Source: an uncultured Tenacibaculum sp.
GTDB lineage: Bacteria > Bacteroidota > Bacteroidia > Flavobacteriales > Flavobacteriaceae
Direction of reading: 5' to 3'
Assembly (NCBI RefSeq): GCF_947504135.1
Contig: NZ_CANNGG010000001.1
Coordinates: 496,001 to 560,000, forward strand
Length of the DNA: 64,000 nt
In this document: positions 36,937-45,219 of the stretch, in pieces
How positions within the stretch are numbered: position 1 is the stretch's first letter
Layout: the number at the start of each line of letters is the position of its first letter
Position numbers and translations under genes: made by a program
Notes under the pieces: generated by a model
The model's input: only the letters and a program-made list of their open reading frames with translations
The model's database searches: none
What the model was told of the DNA's origin: nothing

Positions 36937-37338
36937 TTAGAATTTAAACTTCTTGCGGCTTTCTTTTTTATCAGAAAGCCGTTTTTTTTCGTCTAAACGT
37001 TTGGTGATCGCTGCTTTTTTAGGTTTAGTAGCTTTACGTACTTTAGGTACTACTAAAGCTTGTTCTAAGAGGTTAAAAAAGCGTTCAGTTACCAATTCTT
37101 TATTGCGGTGTTGTGAGCGGCTTTCTTGAGAGCTTAGCATGAGTGTATTTTCTTTAGAGAGTCTGTTCGCTAAGTTTTTAAGGAGTAGCGCTTTTTCTTT
37201 GTCCGAGAGCCCTAACGAGTCTTCAATAGTAAAACTTAACTCTACTTTAGAGGAAACCTTGTTTACATGTTGTCCTCCAGCACCTGAGCTTCGTACGGCT
37301 TTAAAGTTGAGTTCTTTAAGAAGTTGTTCTTTGTTCAT
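36937..37338 (-). CDS. arfB: alternative ribosome-rescue factor ArfB (YaeJ-like)
   Basis: A 133-residue peptidyl-tRNA hydrolase with the catalytic GGQ at 21-23 (VRSSGAGGQHVNKVSSKVEL) and a lysine/arginine-rich C-terminal tail (from KKAAITKRLDEKK) that enters the mRNA channel of stalled ribosomes. Size and tail fit ArfB rather than RF1/RF2. The last 40 bases of the gene double as a terminator for the opposing acc operon. Confidence 0.95.
   Translation of the reverse strand: MNKEQLLKELNFKAVRSSGAGGQHVNKVSSKVELSFTIEDSLGLSDKEKALLLKNLANRLSKENTLMLSSQESRSQHRNKELVTERFFNLLEQALVVPKVRKATKPKKAAITKRLDEKKRLSDKKESRKKFKF
36956..36989 (+). terminator. acc operon terminator embedded in arfB coding sequence
   Basis: On the plus strand cggctttct (36956-36964) pairs with agaaagccg (36973-36981), followed by eight T (36982-36989). 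It lies 23 bases after the carboxyltransferase stop but inside the 3' end of convergent arfB, which ends at 36937. Confidence 0.8.
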
Positions 37339-37419
37339 AGTGTTTGTGAATGTCTCAAATATAGGGAATCTATTGCTGTTTGTAAAGGGGGCTTGCCCTC
37401 GTGAATGGTTAAAGATAAA

Positions 37420-37480
37420 AAGGAAAAGATTACTTCACGATCACTTCAACTACGCTCAGTGTTGGTTTGTAATGACGGTA
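37420..37480. repeat. REP-like half element
   Basis: aagattacttcacgatc followed by acttcaactacgctcagtg and ending tttgtaatgacgg (37426-37478). This is the right-arm type (AGATTxCTTC...xCAATGACG/GTAATGACG) of the elements that follow. Confidence 0.5.
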
Positions 37481-37493
37481 TGTTTTTGAGGTT

Positions 37494-37582
37494 CGTCATA
37501 ACGAGGAGTGCTAACGACGTGGTTATCTTTTTGTCGACAAGCAGATTGCTTCTCCCGAAGTATCGGGATCGCAATGACGAAT
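37494..37582. repeat. REP-like inverted repeat, copy A
   Basis: Begins cgtcataacgaggag and ends gatcgcaatgacg, with an internal hairpin cccga(agta)tcggg at 37554-37567. Ends are roughly complementary. It belongs to the family with consensus left arm TCATTACGAGGAG...AAGTAATCT. Together with the neighbours it fills most of the 348-base gap between arfB and the kinase operon (37339-37686), in which I see no gene. Confidence 0.6.
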
Positions 37583-37591
37583 AAAACGGAC

Positions 37592-37675
37592 TTCATTACG
37601 AGGAGGATGCGACGAAGTAATCTGTATATTGAGAACTCATAATTTAAAGATTGCTTCGTTCCACTCGCAATGACA
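37592..37675. repeat. REP-like inverted repeat, copy B
   Basis: Left arm ttcattacgaggaggatgcg and cgaagtaatctg; right arm agattgcttcgttcc then actcgcaatgac. The two arms are imperfect inverted copies (aagtaatct/agattgctt, cattacgag/ctcgcaatg). It lies just below the stop of the kinase gene, where it might help end that transcript. Confidence 0.65.
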
Positions 37676-37686
37676 ACACATGTGTT

Positions 37687-38340
37687 TTACATATCGTAAT
37701 TAGGTGTGTCGGGTGATTGGTGCATGAAGTGCATGTCTAAATCGGTAAGGGTGTCGGAAAAAGAGTATAAGTTTTCTTTTTTTGTGAGTAATTCATCAAT
37801 AATTTCGACTGCTTTTTTCAATCGGGTCTCTTTGTCGCCTTTTAACAACACATACGGACGGTTGTATTTTTTCAACGCATTTTCAAAGGCTTTAAACATT
37901 TCCAAACGTTGTTCGGGTCTGTCGCGTAAATCATCCGCTTCCCAAGGCGTATCGATATAGGTTAAGAAATAAATATCGTAGCTGTTTGCAATGGCAGCCT
38001 CGTCTAATTTCGGATCTACGAATCCGCCATAATACTCTTCAGAATATACTTTGGTTTCTAACAAATCGGTATCACAAATGAGTACTTTATCCGCTTTTTT
38101 AGCCAATTCATTTTCCAAGTCCATTTGTCCTTCAGCAATCGGAATTAAATCGTGTTGCTCACAAGTTTTACGTTCGTTGTTCCACTTATCTTGCAAGTAT
38201 TCACGCGCAAATTCGGGAGCCCAAACGGTATTATAATGACGTGCTAACTGTCCAGAAAGGGTTGTTTTTCCTGTGCTTTCAGGTCCAAATAATACCACTT
38301 TTACAAGGTTGATGGGTTGTTGTGTAAGTGCTTTTTCCAT
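37687..38340 (-). CDS. NadR-like P-loop kinase (AAA_28), possible vitamin kinase
   Basis: A 217-residue kinase of the NadR ribosylnicotinamide-kinase type. P-loop FGPESTGKTT at 18-27, EFAREYLQDKW, DTDLLETKVYSEEYYG, TPWEADDLRDRPEQRLEMFKAF and YVLLKGDKETRL follow the family order. There is no NMN-adenylyltransferase or DNA-binding domain. In classical context it would phosphorylate nicotinamide riboside imported by PnuC; here the companion thiamine-binding protein makes thiamine an alternative substrate. It overlaps pnuC by 40 bases, showing tight coupling. Confidence 0.85.
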   Translation of the reverse strand: MEKALTQQPINLVKVVLFGPESTGKTTLSGQLARHYNTVWAPEFAREYLQDKWNNERKTCEQHDLIPIAEGQMDLENELAKKADKVLICDTDLLETKVYSEEYYGGFVDPKLDEAAIANSYDIYFLTYIDTPWEADDLRDRPEQRLEMFKAFENALKKYNRPYVLLKGDKETRLKKAVEIIDELLTKKENLYSFSDTLTDLDMHFMHQSPDTPNYDM

Positions 38341-38933
38341 GCTAAATATCCTGCAATTGCTATAAAGGTAAATAATAAATATTGAAAACTGGTAAAGGTA
38401 AATCCTTTATAAAAGTACAAAGGAACGGAAATGATATCTCCGATAATCCAATAAATCCAGTTTTCTATTTTTCTTTTTGCCATGAGCCACATTCCTACAA
38501 AGAAAATGGCAGTGGTAACGGTGTCTACATAAGCTGTCCAGCTCGTCCATTTATCAAAAGCGGTATACACAGAATAGACAAAAACTAAGGTGGCTACAAA
38601 TATGGCTACGCTTTGTTTTTTTTCTTTAGATGTTGTTCTAGAAATAGGAGTTACATGTGTGGCATCTACTTTTCGTGTCCAGATATACCAACCGTACACA
38701 CTCATCATAAAGTAGTACCCGTTAATCATCATATCGCCTAATAGTTCCCATTTTAACAAGAGGTATACAAAAATAGCAGTGCTTATCATCCCCGTTGGGA
38801 ATACCCAAATTTTATTCTGTTTAGAATACCAAACGGATAAAAAACCAAAGATAACGGCAATAATTTCTAGCCAAACATCAATAAGGTTGTAATCAGCATA
38901 CTGCCCAAAAAGGAAATCAAAAAGTTGGCTCAT
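38301..38933 (-). CDS. pnuC: PnuC/PnuT family vitamin transporter
   Basis: A 210-residue membrane protein with about seven helices and the PnuC signature NGYYFMMSVYGWYIWTRK, including the conserved WxxW. PnuC proteins are facilitators for nicotinamide riboside, and the related PnuT carries thiamine; trapping by a cytoplasmic kinase drives uptake. The sequence alone does not let me decide between the two, but the gene overlaps a PF01910-type thiamine-binding protein gene by 17 bases and the kinase gene by 40, which favours thiamine or a related pyrimidine. Confidence 0.88.
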   Translation of the reverse strand: MSQLFDFLFGQYADYNLIDVWLEIIAVIFGFLSVWYSKQNKIWVFPTGMISTAIFVYLLLKWELLGDMMINGYYFMMSVYGWYIWTRKVDATHVTPISRTTSKEKKQSVAIFVATLVFVYSVYTAFDKWTSWTAYVDTVTTAIFFVGMWLMAKRKIENWIYWIIGDIISVPLYFYKGFTFTSFQYLLFTFIAIAGYLAWKKHLHNNPSTL

Positions 38934-39177
38934 AATCGCTACGATCGGTTTTTACGATTTTCATAAATAGCAATCCGTTGTCAATCAATTCAAAGGCATT
39001 TTTCAATTCAGCAGTAACCAAACGCATCACAGTATCATAATCTCCATACACTTGTGTGCTTAACGGATTTTCTAATACGGTTAATCCCGAGGCTCTTAAT
39101 TTTTTGATGAAATTGATAATTGGTTCTTCAAATTCGTTCTGAAGCGGACTTAATGTCAATTCTACAGATATTTTCAT
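38917..39177 (-). CDS. small thiamine-binding-type protein (PF01910/MTH1187/YkoF-like)
   Basis: An 86-residue ferredoxin-like-fold protein: MKISVELTLSPLQNEFEEPI, then LTVLENPLSTQVYGDYDTVM and a last helix. The phrase ENPLSTQVYGDYD is the family hallmark as I remember it. Family members bind thiamine or related compounds in the cytoplasm. It is the first gene of a three-gene operon with PnuC and a NadR-like kinase. No signal peptide. The name is from pattern memory, not a database search. Confidence 0.78.
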   Translation of the reverse strand: MKISVELTLSPLQNEFEEPIINFIKKLRASGLTVLENPLSTQVYGDYDTVMRLVTAELKNAFELIDNGLLFMKIVKTDRSDYEPTF

Positions 39178-39195
39178 GGTTGTTCCTAATTAGAA

Positions 39196-39318
39196 AGATG
39201 CAAAGTTACTAAAGTTAAGTTGTTGTTGAGCAGGAAAGGTTTTTGGAGATTTTTTAGTAGCAAAGTTTTTTTATTTGCAAAGATGCAGAGCTTCAAAGTC
39301 TCATAGTGGCAAAGTTGT
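39196..39318. repeat. GCAAAG-rich spacer
   Basis: gcaaagtt or gcaaagat recurs at about 39200, 39261, 39279 and 39310, with related tcaaagtc (39294). It fills the gap between the thiamine-type operon and the phosphopantetheinyl transferase gene. No start boxes are evident. Confidence 0.4.
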
Positions 39319-39338
39319 GATTTAGAGCAGGTGTTTTT

Positions 39339-39965
39339 TTAACAAGCGCATACGCAGGTAAAGCCTTCCATTTCTAAAAAGTGGATGTCGTACTCAGAGG
39401 TTTGTCCTTCGTACAAGATTTTTCCAGTGGTTTGATTGGTGTCAAAAGAGAAATCTTCAATATAAATGTTTTCTAAGAAGCGGAGTTTTTTCTTTCCGTA
39501 GATTTTATACAAACTTTCTTTGGCGCCCCAAACAATGGTGAGTTTACTTACCAAAGCATCGTGGTTGGCTATGGATTTATATTCTTCTATAGGGGTGAAT
39601 TTGTGTGCGATTTTTACAATTTTGTCGCGCTGCATTTCAATATCTATCCCCACAGGTTGTGTATCGGAAATAATAATTGCCGAAAAGGTAAATGAATGGG
39701 TGATTGAAATGAATTTACCGTCTTTTAAGTGTGGTTTTCCGTAACCATCGTATAGTAAATCATCATCGGTATATCCAACTTCTTTTAGTAAATGACGTAC
39801 GCTCATAAAGCCTCTTTGGTGTAAATCGGACTTCATGCCGTTTACTCTTTGTTGATTTCCTTTTGTTAAAGAAACATCGTTAGAAAGTTGTTCAAAAGAT
39901 TCTTCAATCTTCCAAATCAATGCTTTAGCATGGTTGTTTACCGTTAATGTTTTGTAAAGAGGCAT
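39339..39965 (-). CDS. 4'-phosphopantetheinyl transferase (Sfp-like)
   Basis: A 208-residue enzyme that attaches the phosphopantetheine arm of CoA to carrier proteins. The magnesium-binding motif GIDIE (about 113-117), the SITHS segment and WGAKESLYKIYG (about 145-156) are the three family signatures. The protein ends in an unusual CVCAC. It is divergent from sahH. It could serve as the acyl carrier protein synthase or activate another carrier. Confidence 0.9.
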   Translation of the reverse strand: MPLYKTLTVNNHAKALIWKIEESFEQLSNDVSLTKGNQQRVNGMKSDLHQRGFMSVRHLLKEVGYTDDDLLYDGYGKPHLKDGKFISITHSFTFSAIIISDTQPVGIDIEMQRDKIVKIAHKFTPIEEYKSIANHDALVSKLTIVWGAKESLYKIYGKKKLRFLENIYIEDFSFDTNQTTGKILYEGQTSEYDIHFLEMEGFTCVCAC

Positions 39966-39984
39966 ATTTTAGAAAGTTATTTCG

Positions 39985-39992
39985 TAATTTTG
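39985..39992 (+). promoter_or_regulatory. -7 box of sahH
   Basis: TAATTTTG matches TAnnTTTG; 36 bases separate it from the sahH start. The -33 region is not a good match. Confidence 0.5.
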
Positions 39993-40027
39993 TGACTCAA
40001 ATTTAAGATACATAAATATACAAAAAT

Positions 40028-41344
40028 ATGAGCACAAAAACCGCGACATATGTTCCTTACAAAGTTAAAGATATTTCTTTAGCTGATTGGGGAAGAAAAG
40101 AGATTGAATTGGCAGAAGCTGAAATGCCAGGGTTAATGAGTTTACGCGAAGAGTATAAAGATGAGCAACCTTTAAAGGGAGCAAGAATTGCAGGATGTTT
40201 ACACATGACGATTCAAACTGCGGTTTTAATTGAAACGTTACAGGCTTTAGGTGCTGAGGTTACTTGGAGTTCTTGTAATATTTTCTCTACGCAAGATCAA
40301 GCTGCTGCTGCTATCGCTGCTGCTGGAACTCCTGTTTATGCTTGGAAAGGTATGAACGAGGAAGAGTTTGATTGGTGTATTGAACAAACATTATTCTTTG
40401 GTGAAGATAAGAAGCCATTAAACATGATTTTAGATGATGGTGGAGATTTAACGAATATGGTTTTAGATAAATATCCTGAGTTAGCTCCTGGAATTAAAGG
40501 TTTATCTGAAGAAACTACTACAGGGGTACACCGTTTATACGAGCGTATGAAAAACGGAACGTTACCAATGCCAGCGATTAACGTAAATGACTCGGTTACT
40601 AAATCGAAGTTTGACAATAAGTATGGATGTAAAGAATCTGCTGTAGATGCAATTCGTCGTGCTACTGATGTAATGTTAGCTGGTAAAAGAGTAGTGGTTT
40701 GTGGTTATGGTGATGTAGGTAAAGGTACTGCGGCTTCTTTCCGTGGAGCTGGTTCTATCGTTACTGTTACTGAAATTGATCCTATTTGTGCGTTACAAGC
40801 TGCTATGGACGGTTTTGAAGTAAAGAAATTAGAAACTGTTGTAGGTAAGGCTGATATTGTAATTACTACTACTGGTAACAAAGATATCGTTCGTTCTGAG
40901 CACTTCGAAGCAATGAAAGATAAGACTATCGTTTGTAACATCGGTCACTTTGATAACGAAATTCAAATGGCTTGGTTAAATGATACTTACGGAGATACTA
41001 AGGTTGAAATTAAGCCTCAGGTTGATAAGTATACAGTAAAAGGAAACGATATTATCGTATTAGCTGAAGGACGTTTAGTAAACTTAGGTTGTGCTACAGG
41101 TCACCCAAGTTTTGTAATGTCTAACTCATTTACAAATCAAACTTTAGCGCAAATCGAGTTATGGAATAATTCTGATGCGTATAAAAACGAGGTGTACATG
41201 TTACCAAAACACTTAGATGAAAAAGTAGCAAAATTACACTTAGCTAAGATTGGTGTTGAGTTAACTGAGTTACGTGAAGACCAAGCTGAGTATATTGGAG
41301 TAACTGTTGAAGGTCCATATAAACCAGAACACTATAGATACTAG
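40028..41344 (+). CDS. sahH: adenosylhomocysteinase
   Basis: A 438-residue NAD-dependent enzyme that cleaves S-adenosylhomocysteine to adenosine and homocysteine, removing product inhibition of methyltransferases. The SNPL-equivalent region [17 protein letters not shown], the NAD loop [17 protein letters not shown], and [20 protein letters not shown], with the C-terminal KPEHYRY are all in place. It is monocistronic, with its own -7 box and terminator. Confidence 0.97.
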   Translation: MSTKTATYVPYKVKDISLADWGRKEIELAEAEMPGLMSLREEYKDEQPLKGARIAGCLHMTIQTAVLIETLQALGAEVTWSSCNIFSTQDQAAAAIAAAGTPVYAWKGMNEEEFDWCIEQTLFFGEDKKPLNMILDDGGDLTNMVLDKYPELAPGIKGLSEETTTGVHRLYERMKNGTLPMPAINVNDSVTKSKFDNKYGCKESAVDAIRRATDVMLAGKRVVVCGYGDVGKGTAASFRGAGSIVTVTEIDPICALQAAMDGFEVKKLETVVGKADIVITTTGNKDIVRSEHFEAMKDKTIVCNIGHFDNEIQMAWLNDTYGDTKVEIKPQVDKYTVKGNDIIVLAEGRLVNLGCATGHPSFVMSNSFTNQTLAQIELWNNSDAYKNEVYMLPKHLDEKVAKLHLAKIGVELTELREDQAEYIGVTVEGPYKPEHYRY

Positions 41345-41390
41345 ATTATAGATTATAGATTTGAGATTTTAGAATCAAGAGTCAAGACAC

Positions 41391-41426
41391 AAAAAATCCC
41401 GCAACATTGTTGCGGGATTTTTTTAT
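41391..41426 (+). terminator. terminator after sahH
   Basis: aaaaaatcccgcaac (41391-41405), loop att, gttgcgggattttttt. It may also serve the convergent ferritin gene. In front of it lies a short direct repeat agattatag (41343-41361). Confidence 0.9.
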
Positions 41427-41447
41427 GCTTTTTATAAACGTTTTGTT

Positions 41448-41954
41448 TTATTCAGTAGGAATACGCTCATCAATCATTTTTAAAGGCATACCTTCCATTA
41501 AATCGATTAAGTCTAAAATGTCTCTTACTTTTTCTTCTTCTTCGGCTTGTTCTGTTACAAACCATTGTAAAAAGATTTCAGAAGTGAAATCGCCTACTTT
41601 TCTTGCAGTTTTAAATATGTGGTGAATAGATTTGGTAACTTCTATTTCTGCATCTAAAGAAGCTTCAAAAATAGCTCGTAAGCTTTCAAATTCGTGAGCA
41701 ACTTCAGTAGCTACAGGTGACATTGCACTACCGCCATTATCGTTAACGAATTTGAATATTTTCATCATGTGCTCTCTTTCTTCTTCCGCTTGCTTATAAA
41801 AGTATGTAGCGCTATTTCTAAGTTCTCTTTGGTCGCACCATGATGCCATGGCTAAATATTTAGAAGAGGCTTGTTGCTCCATTGTTATTTGGTGGTTTAG
41901 CAAATCAACTACTTCCACGTCTAAAATCATGTCTCTTCTTATTGCTGTTTCCAT
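41448..41954 (-). CDS. ftnA: ferritin (FtnA type)
   Basis: A 168-residue non-haem ferritin that oxidises and stores iron. All ferroxidase ligands can be placed with a constant offset of nine from E. coli FtnA: E26, Y33, E59, H62, E103, Q136 and E139. No haem-binding methionine pattern of bacterioferritin is seen. It is transcribed separately or after the small gene upstream (82-base gap). Confidence 0.95.
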   Translation of the reverse strand: METAIRRDMILDVEVVDLLNHQITMEQQASSKYLAMASWCDQRELRNSATYFYKQAEEEREHMMKIFKFVNDNGGSAMSPVATEVAHEFESLRAIFEASLDAEIEVTKSIHHIFKTARKVGDFTSEIFLQWFVTEQAEEEEKVRDILDLIDLMEGMPLKMIDERIPTE

Positions 41955-42036
41955 AATATTTTGTTTAGTTTTAATACTATAAAGATACAGATTATAAGAC
42001 TCTAAAAAGAATAGAGAGGCTAATTTAAAGCTAGTC

Positions 42037-42330
42037 TTAGTAAAGGGTTTCCTGCTTAAAAACAGCTAAAAGAAGTTCTCGTAATTCTATAAGTTGAGGT
42101 ACATCTAAGAATAATAAGTGCTTGTTGTCTGCTGCAAAAAGGAGTACGAAGTTATCACCGTCGATAATCGTTTCTAATGATTCGTACGAAGCGCGTTCTA
42201 ATACTTTTTTCCTGAAGGCTAATAGTTGGCAGAAAGTAAAATCTATTACTTTATGGCCTAAATCTAGCTGGTAGCAGTTTCTGCCACCACAAGATATTTT
42301 AAACGATACATCTTCTGTAAAAAAATTCAT
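42037..42330 (-). CDS. small conserved-looking protein of unknown function
   Basis: A 97-residue soluble protein: MNFFTEDVSFKISCGGRNCYQLDLGHKVIDF at the start with two cysteines (SCGGRNC), then two helices (CQLLAFRKKVLERA; LRELLLAVFKQ) around a beta stretch (NFVLLFAADNKHLLFLD). I do not recognise a characterised family; it resembles small DUF proteins of Bacteroidota. The ATG at 42330 is chosen because a TATATTTG box is only five bases before it, so an earlier start (42396) would lie upstream of the promoter. Confidence 0.65.
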   Translation of the reverse strand: MNFFTEDVSFKISCGGRNCYQLDLGHKVIDFTFCQLLAFRKKVLERASYESLETIIDGDNFVLLFAADNKHLLFLDVPQLIELRELLLAVFKQETLY

Positions 42331-42334
42331 TCGG

Positions 42335-42342
42335 CAAATATA
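42335..42342 (-). promoter_or_regulatory. -7 box touching the start codon of the small gene
   Basis: Minus-strand TATATTTG ends four bases before the ATG at 42330. If real, the transcript is leaderless, as suggested for ruvB. Confidence 0.35.
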
Positions 42343-42383
42343 ATTATTTTTAATCAATCTAAAGAAGAATAATGTAAGGAATA

Positions 42384-42413
42384 AAAAAGCCCGCAAATTT
42401 GCGGGCTTTTTAT
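42384..42413 (-). terminator. terminator of the TlpA-like gene
   Basis: aaaaaagcccgcaa and ttgcgggctttttat form a palindromic stem just below the stop of the minus-strand gene at 42433. Confidence 0.9.
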
Positions 42414-42432
42414 TATAAAATATCTTTTAAGA

Positions 42433-43440
42433 CTAGATATTTAATGATTCAAACAACTCAACTAATTTAGGATTAGAAGGTCTTGGAGCGTTAGAATCTA
42501 CAATGTTTCCTTCTGGATCTAATAAAATAAATCTTGGAATTCCTGATACTCTATACGCATCCATGAAAGACTTATCTTCTTTAGCATATAATTGTACTCC
42601 TGATAATTCTTTATCAACAATCATTTTTTTCCAAGTTTCATAGTCTTTTTGTCTGTCAACAGAAATACTTACGAACTCGATGTTTTTATTGTGATATTTT
42701 TCTTCAACTTTCTTTAAGAAAGGAATTTCGTTTTTACAAGGCTGACACCAAGTAGCCCATAAATCGATATACACGTATTTTCCTTTTAAATCATCTAAAG
42801 AAGTAGTACCTCCAGCATTGTTTTCGTAGTCAACGAACTTAGGAGATGCCATACCTTTTGCTAAGTTTTTAGTAGTGTATTGCTTGTCACCATATACTTT
42901 AGTTAAGTATTTTTCTAAACCAGTAATACTTTGTTTTTGGTTTGCAGCAAATGTAGAATCTAAAGCAGCTTCATCAACTCTTTTGTTAAAATCATCAACA
43001 AAATTAGAAACTTTAGCTCTAAATTCTAATTCTGGTAAATCCATTAATTCTTTATCTCCAAATAATTTTTCTTGCTCCATAGAAGATTTAGCGATGAAAG
43101 CACTTTCTTTAGAACCTTCTCCTGTAAAAGTGATAGTTTCATCAAACTCATTCGTATCAAGAGTCATGTTAATATCAGCTCCGTTTTTTAAGTATAGAGT
43201 AGCGTATTCTTTACCATCAAAAAGTCTGTAAAAGCCATCTTTAACATTCATAGTATCTTTAAACATACCATTTTCATCAACTTTTATTACTCTGTTGAAT
43301 TTAAATTGAGGGTTAGATATTACAACAGAATCTGAATTCTTATTTGTTATTTTTCCAGAAAATGTAACATAATCTTTTGATTCTTTGCTACATGCAACGA
43401 TTGCTAGCGCTAAAAGCGATGAATAGATGAATTTTTTCAT
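42433..43440 (-). CDS. TlpA-like thioredoxin-fold lipoprotein
   Basis: A 335-residue lipoprotein (lipobox AIVAC, C17) with an N-terminal DUF4369-like beta domain (about 25-110), a helical middle and a C-terminal thioredoxin domain with the redox motif WCQPC at 231-235 and cis-proline region SGIPRFILLD. It should act as a periplasmic thiol-disulfide reductase. Such fusions are common in Bacteroidota. It is a single gene with its own terminator. Confidence 0.9.
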   Translation of the reverse strand: MKKFIYSSLLALAIVACSKESKDYVTFSGKITNKNSDSVVISNPQFKFNRVIKVDENGMFKDTMNVKDGFYRLFDGKEYATLYLKNGADINMTLDTNEFDETITFTGEGSKESAFIAKSSMEQEKLFGDKELMDLPELEFRAKVSNFVDDFNKRVDEAALDSTFAANQKQSITGLEKYLTKVYGDKQYTTKNLAKGMASPKFVDYENNAGGTTSLDDLKGKYVYIDLWATWCQPCKNEIPFLKKVEEKYHNKNIEFVSISVDRQKDYETWKKMIVDKELSGVQLYAKEDKSFMDAYRVSGIPRFILLDPEGNIVDSNAPRPSNPKLVELFESLNI

Positions 43441-43625
43441 TTATAAAAAATTTTTTAAAGTGGTGCGTAAATTTATAAATATTATTCCAAGAACAAGTGT
43501 TAAAAAACTATTAATCGTGTATAATAATACTCTTTTCTAATAGTATTAACGGGATTTTCTTTGATCAAAGCGATTTTTAAATCACTTTTGTCTATTACTT
43601 TGGAATACGCTCCTTTTTCTGACGG

Positions 43626-45161
43626 TTAGCTTAACCAACCCTCTCTATCTAAACTACGATATTGAATTGCTTCTGTAATATGTTCTGACCGTATACCTTC
43701 TGAATTTGCCAAATCGGCAATGGTACGAGATACTTTTAAGATTCGGTCATAAGCTCTAGCCGATAGGTTTAACTTTTCCATGGCTATTTTCAATAAGCTT
43801 TTACTTTCTTCTGATAATTTACAAAATTCACGAATTTGTTTTACATTCATTTGTGCATTGTAATGAATGTTTTCAAAATCTTTAAATCTAGTTGTTTGAA
43901 TTTCTCGAGCAAGCGTAACTCTTTTTCTAATATCTACACTGCTTTCTCCTTTTCGTTCATCAGAAAGCTTATCAAAAGGTACTGGTGTTACTTCAATATG
44001 AATATCGATTCTGTCTAATAGCGGACCCGATATTTTGCTTAAATAACGTTGCATTTCAGCAGGAGAGGAGGTGATAGGCGAATCTGAATTGTTGAAATAT
44101 CCTGAAGGACTAGGATTCATACTAGCAACTAACATAAAACTACTAGGGTAGTTTACGGTAAAACGCGCACGTGATATAGTAACTTCTCTATCTTCTAAAG
44201 GTTGACGCATTACCTCTAAAACGGTACGCTTAAATTCGGGAAGTTCATCTAAAAATAATACTCCGTTGTGTGCTAATGAAATTTCACCCGGTTGCGGATA
44301 TTGTCCGCCGCCAACTAATGCAACGTCCGAAATTGTATGATGGGGGCTACGAAAGGGGCGTTGATACATTAAGCCAGTATTCTTTACCTTTCCTACTACA
44401 GAATGTATTTTGGTGGTTTCTAACGCTTCGTGTAATGTCATGGGAGGGAGGATAGAAGGAAGTCGTTTGGCTAACATTGTTTTTCCTGCACCTGGAGGGC
44501 CAATTAATATAATGTTATGTCCGCCAGCAGCAGCAATTTCCATACAACGTTTTATAGACTCTTGTCCTTTTACATCAGCAAAATCAAACTCTGGAAAGTC
44601 CATATGTTTGTAAAACTCAGCACGAGTATCTACTGTTGTAGGTTCAATTAGCTTATTACCATCAAAATGATTGATAACTTCCATAATATTGTCTACACCG
44701 AGAACATTTAAGTCATTAACAATAGCAGCTTCTTTAGCGTTTTCTTTGGGAAGAATGAAGTGTTTAAACCCTTCTTCACGAGCTTTAATAGCAATTGGTA
44801 ATGCTCCTTTTATAGGTTGTAAACTTCCATCTAAAGAAAGTTCTCCCATAATTATATAGTCTCCAATGTTTTCAGATTGTATTTGGTTAGAAGATGCTAA
44901 AATCCCAACAGCTAAGGTTAAATCATAAGCAGCACCTTCTTTTCGAATATCGGCAGGAGCCATATTTATTATGATTTTCTTTCCAGGGAGCTTATAACTG
45001 TTGTTGGCTAATGCAGCTGAAATTCTGTACGAACTTTCACTTACGGCTTTATCGGGTAATCCTACCAAATGATAACCTATTCCCTTGTCGATATTCACTT
45101 CAACGGTAATTGTTGTAGCTTCAATTCCAAAAACAGCACTTCCGTAAACTTTTACTAGCAT
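43626..45161 (-). CDS. comM: YifB/ComM-family Mg-chelatase-like AAA ATPase
   Basis: A 511-residue protein with an N-terminal Lon-protease-like fold (MLVKVYGSAVFGIEATTITVEV; MGELSLDGSLQPIKGALPIA), an AAA+ core with Walker A GPPGAGKTMLAKRL and Walker B LFLDELPEF, and a C-terminal helical domain (LSARAYDRILKVSRTIADL). In transformable bacteria ComM is a branch-migration helicase needed for integrating imported DNA. The stop codon position is normal for the family. Confidence 0.95.
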   Translation of the reverse strand: MLVKVYGSAVFGIEATTITVEVNIDKGIGYHLVGLPDKAVSESSYRISAALANNSYKLPGKKIIINMAPADIRKEGAAYDLTLAVGILASSNQIQSENIGDYIIMGELSLDGSLQPIKGALPIAIKAREEGFKHFILPKENAKEAAIVNDLNVLGVDNIMEVINHFDGNKLIEPTTVDTRAEFYKHMDFPEFDFADVKGQESIKRCMEIAAAGGHNIILIGPPGAGKTMLAKRLPSILPPMTLHEALETTKIHSVVGKVKNTGLMYQRPFRSPHHTISDVALVGGGQYPQPGEISLAHNGVLFLDELPEFKRTVLEVMRQPLEDREVTISRARFTVNYPSSFMLVASMNPSPSGYFNNSDSPITSSPAEMQRYLSKISGPLLDRIDIHIEVTPVPFDKLSDERKGESSVDIRKRVTLAREIQTTRFKDFENIHYNAQMNVKQIREFCKLSEESKSLLKIAMEKLNLSARAYDRILKVSRTIADLANSEGIRSEHITEAIQYRSLDREGWLS

Positions 45162-45219
45162 ATTTTCCTCTTTCTGTTAAAGATATAAAAAATATGTTAA
45201 GCTATTGCGTTTGATTTAG

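Noticed and set aside
42331..42396. Longer start for the small gene at 42037-42330
   Set aside because: It would run over the downstream part of the hppA-style promoter region and the TlpA-gene terminator, and a -7 box lies directly in front of the internal ATG.
43503..43625. About 40 codons remain open in frame after the comM stop (reading PSEKGAYSKVIDKSDL...)
   Set aside because: It has no start codon and comM already ends at the usual family length; most likely chance or a decayed remnant.
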